Shown in pieces: positions 62,166 to 64,000 of a DNA stretch of 64,000 bases. Every line of letters begins with the position of its first letter. Position 1 is the stretch's first letter. Location: contig CAUYUJ010000675.1 of NCBI GenBank assembly GCA_963575745.1, positions 46,785 to 110,784 on the forward strand, written 5' to 3'. The stretch is from Prorocentrum cordatum. Taxonomy: Eukaryota; Sar; Dinophyceae; Prorocentrales; Prorocentraceae. The position numbers were made by a program, and so were the translations under genes. Below the pieces are notes generated by a model. It was not told the origin of the DNA. It was given only the letters and a program-made list of their open reading frames with translations, and ran no database searches.

Positions 62166-62800
62166 GTCCGTCCCCGCCCCTCCCGCTCCTCCTCGGCCTG
62201 CTCCCCCCTCCTCCGGCGGCCGGCCTCGGGCCGCCACCCCCCGGGAGGCCGCGGCGGCCGCGGCAGCCGAGACGGCGGGGACGCCACCCCGCGGCGGAAG
62301 AGGCGCCCGGGGCTCAACGCAGAGGGGGCGACGCGCGCCTCGGGGCTCGACGCGCCCGTTTTGGCACGCGGCGCGTGGCGTGCTCAAAACGTCCGTGTCG
62401 GCACGCTGCGTGTCGGCTCAGCGCGTGCTGGTCCACGTTTCTGGCGAGCGTATCGCGTCAGAGCAGCGTGTTCCGTCCACGTGTTGAGCTCCGTATCAGC
62501 ACCTTACGTGCAGCGTGTTGCGCATCGGGGCAGCTAAGGCCGGGGGCCTTCTTCTGGGTCCGTTCTGTTTGTCGGAGAAGAAAATGCGTCGGGGGCAACG
62601 ATCGGTGGGATACTCTCGATCTCATACTAATGTGGGTGGATCTACTCTTGTGAGGGGTTTGGCTGGCAAGATTGCTTGGGTGTCTCGATGCTGGACCCGG
62701 TGTTGCACCGCTCTGGGGGGGGGGTCCCAGACGCGCTGTCAAACATTTGTTTGACCCACCCCCCGCTATCGTGAGATTTAGAGTAGGCGTAGGGAGGAAG
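62166..62800. other. Unassigned sequence
   Basis: GC-rich then mixed DNA, with no domain in any frame. GCGTGTCGGC-like words near 62400-62420 recall family E but are too weak to assign. Confidence 0.35.
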
Positions 62801-62834
62801 CATCGACCCCCAATCGCCCACTGAGCGCTGATAG

Positions 62835-62955
62835 GGGTCTGATAGCCCAACACCGCCCAGGAGCGTGCGGGCTTGCTATCGGCGGTCAATCGTCGATCTA
62901 TATCGGTGATGCATCGCCGTTTCCAGGTCGATGCTTCCCCCCTGTGCCAGTCCTC
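62835..62955 (+). mobile_element. Family R dispersed repeat, copy 3
   Basis: GATAGGGGTCTGATAGCCCA, then ACACCGCCCAGGAGCGTGCG, GGCTTGCTATCGGCGG and GCCGTTTCCAGGTCGATGC. CACTTTTCGCTTGGAGTTTC (63006) and CACTTTTCGCTGGGAGCTTC (63452) form a further pair downstream. Confidence 0.65.
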
Positions 62956-63244
62956 CCCCAAGCGTTGTCCCTCAAAGCGGCACCCCAAGATGGCACAGCC
63001 ATGCACTTTTCGCTTGGAGTTTCTTCGCCATTCAATTGGCCATTCAAACGTCGCCTCAATTTCTTGGCCATTCAATCGCCATTCATCGCCCCCAAATGGG
63101 CGACGCGCGCACCGATACATCTTCTAGTATGTGCGTCGTGGCGGGCGCTTTCTAGCCACACCGCTCGGGATAAGATATACTGCAAGAGGGGTATACCGTA
63201 TGTTCGGGTCGGACGCGCGCTTCCAAGGAGGATATATCGGAGGT

Positions 63245-63320
63245 TGGGGGGTGAGATCGCAGTGGAACGGAGACCCCCAATCGGGAAGCCGTTTCGTTTC
63301 GTTCGTGTCGTGCGTGCGTG
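63245..63320 (-). repeat. Minisatellite flank without the array
   Basis: GGTTGGGGGGTGAG..., AATCGGGAAGCCG, then TTCGTGTCGTGCGTGCG matches the order at 14762-14835 but no 12-bp array is attached. Confidence 0.5.
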
Positions 63321-63648
63321 CGGGCGTGCGTCTGTGCGGGAGATCGATTGAGTCAGATGTTGGTTCCCCCCCTCTCCCCCCCCCCACAACCTCCTTCTCA
63401 CCCGAAGGGTGGTCGTACAGGTAGCGTTAGCATGTCCCTGTGCGTCCCCGTGCACTTTTCGCTGGGAGCTTCTTCGCCATCCCAGATTCTCGGCCCCTGG
63501 GGGCTCTCGCCCTGGGCCGTCGGCGCAGGACTCGGGGCCGAGGAGCTGGTCCCCGGGGGAGTGGGCCGAGACACGCCGAGGCCTCGGGGCGTCGATGCCT
63601 CGGGAGGGGAAGAGACGCGCAGACGCGAGCAATCGACGACTCCTAGGA

Positions 63649-63779
63649 CCTGGCATCGCTCGGACGTGTGCATTTTTTCCCTTCGGCGAGGACCATCGAG
63701 GAGCATCCTTGATCATCTGGCGAAACAGCCACGCACGAAACCGAGCAAATCACAGGGAACGGACGTCCGAGCGATGGCC
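63649..63779. mobile_element. Family I MITE, copy 3
   Basis: CCTGGCATCGCTCGGACGTG at the left, GGACGTCCGAGCGATGGCCA at the right, interior GGCGAGGACCATCGAGGAGC and CACGCACGAAACCGAGC. A family H fragment follows at 63775-63865. Confidence 0.85.
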
Positions 63780-63959
63780 AGAGGAACATATGGGGAAGTA
63801 TGGGAAGTGGGTGGGGAGGAAGACGAAACACTCCGGAAAGTATAAGAACGTGTGGGGGATGCCGGGATTGCAACGGCCTTGCGGTCGGTGCCGCCGACCC
63901 TGCAGACGGAGACGGCGAGCAGGACATGGACGTTGAGGAGCAGGAGGCGGAGGACGTCA

Positions 63960-64000
63960 GGGAGCAGGAGGGGGGAGGAGGAGGAGGAGGAGGAGGAGGA
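63960..64000. repeat. (GGA)n tract at window end
   Basis: GGA repeat that continues beyond the window. Confidence 0.9.

Overview
The window looks like nuclear DNA of a dinoflagellate. This is an inference from four things: short GC-rich exons scattered among very long simple-sequence introns, splice donors that include at least one likely GC donor, two LINE-type retroelements of the dinoflagellate kind, and a large number of short inverted-repeat elements. No bacterial operon, ribosomal RNA, tRNA, CRISPR array or dinoflagellate spliced-leader motif was recognised. The genus cannot be fixed from the sequence alone.

The protein-coding content is small. About eighteen short plus-strand exons or exon remnants were found between about 9.3 and 60.2 kb. 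Nearly all encode ankyrin repeats with the Gly-x-Thr-x-Leu-(Phe/His)-x-Ala-Ala pattern. One encodes a charged coiled coil that runs into an ankyrin-like start (12557-12661). All ankyrin exons are on the plus strand. They are either parts of one very long ankyrin gene or of several tandem ankyrin genes and pseudogenes, and the sequence alone cannot decide which. The longest exon is 23819-24253 (145 codons, about four repeats).

Two retroelements interrupt this. The first (about 16.9-21.5 kb, plus) has an ORF1-like protein with a Cys4 zinc finger and coiled coil, an endonuclease with GDFN, a remnant of the reverse transcriptase C-terminus, an RNase H and a Cys-rich tail. Its reverse transcriptase palm appears to be deleted, and the reading frame has stops and shifts. 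The second (about 28.6-32.4 kb, minus) keeps a reverse transcriptase segment with QGxPL and YVDD and an RNase H end.

Most of the rest is repeats. There are trinucleotide tracts up to several hundred bases (GGT, GAT, GAC, GGA/TCC, CCA, TTG, TCG), a 12-bp minisatellite present in two inverted copies (4.4-5.3 and 14.9-16.1 kb), and a 20-bp GGATTCCTAGGAATTCCTAA satellite (45.2-47.1 kb). At least a dozen dispersed families of 100-500 bp elements carry inverted termini.

The most notable feature is that several unrelated families (called A, B, C, D and O here) sit directly against ankyrin exons. In several cases the element terminus supplies the GT donor or AG acceptor. The exon 23819-24253 lies between two family A elements. 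The intron 26480-27307 is a mosaic of A, D, A and B copies and joins two ankyrin exons in matching phase. This is what introners (intron-generating DNA elements) would produce. Family names A-S are working labels used only in this annotation.
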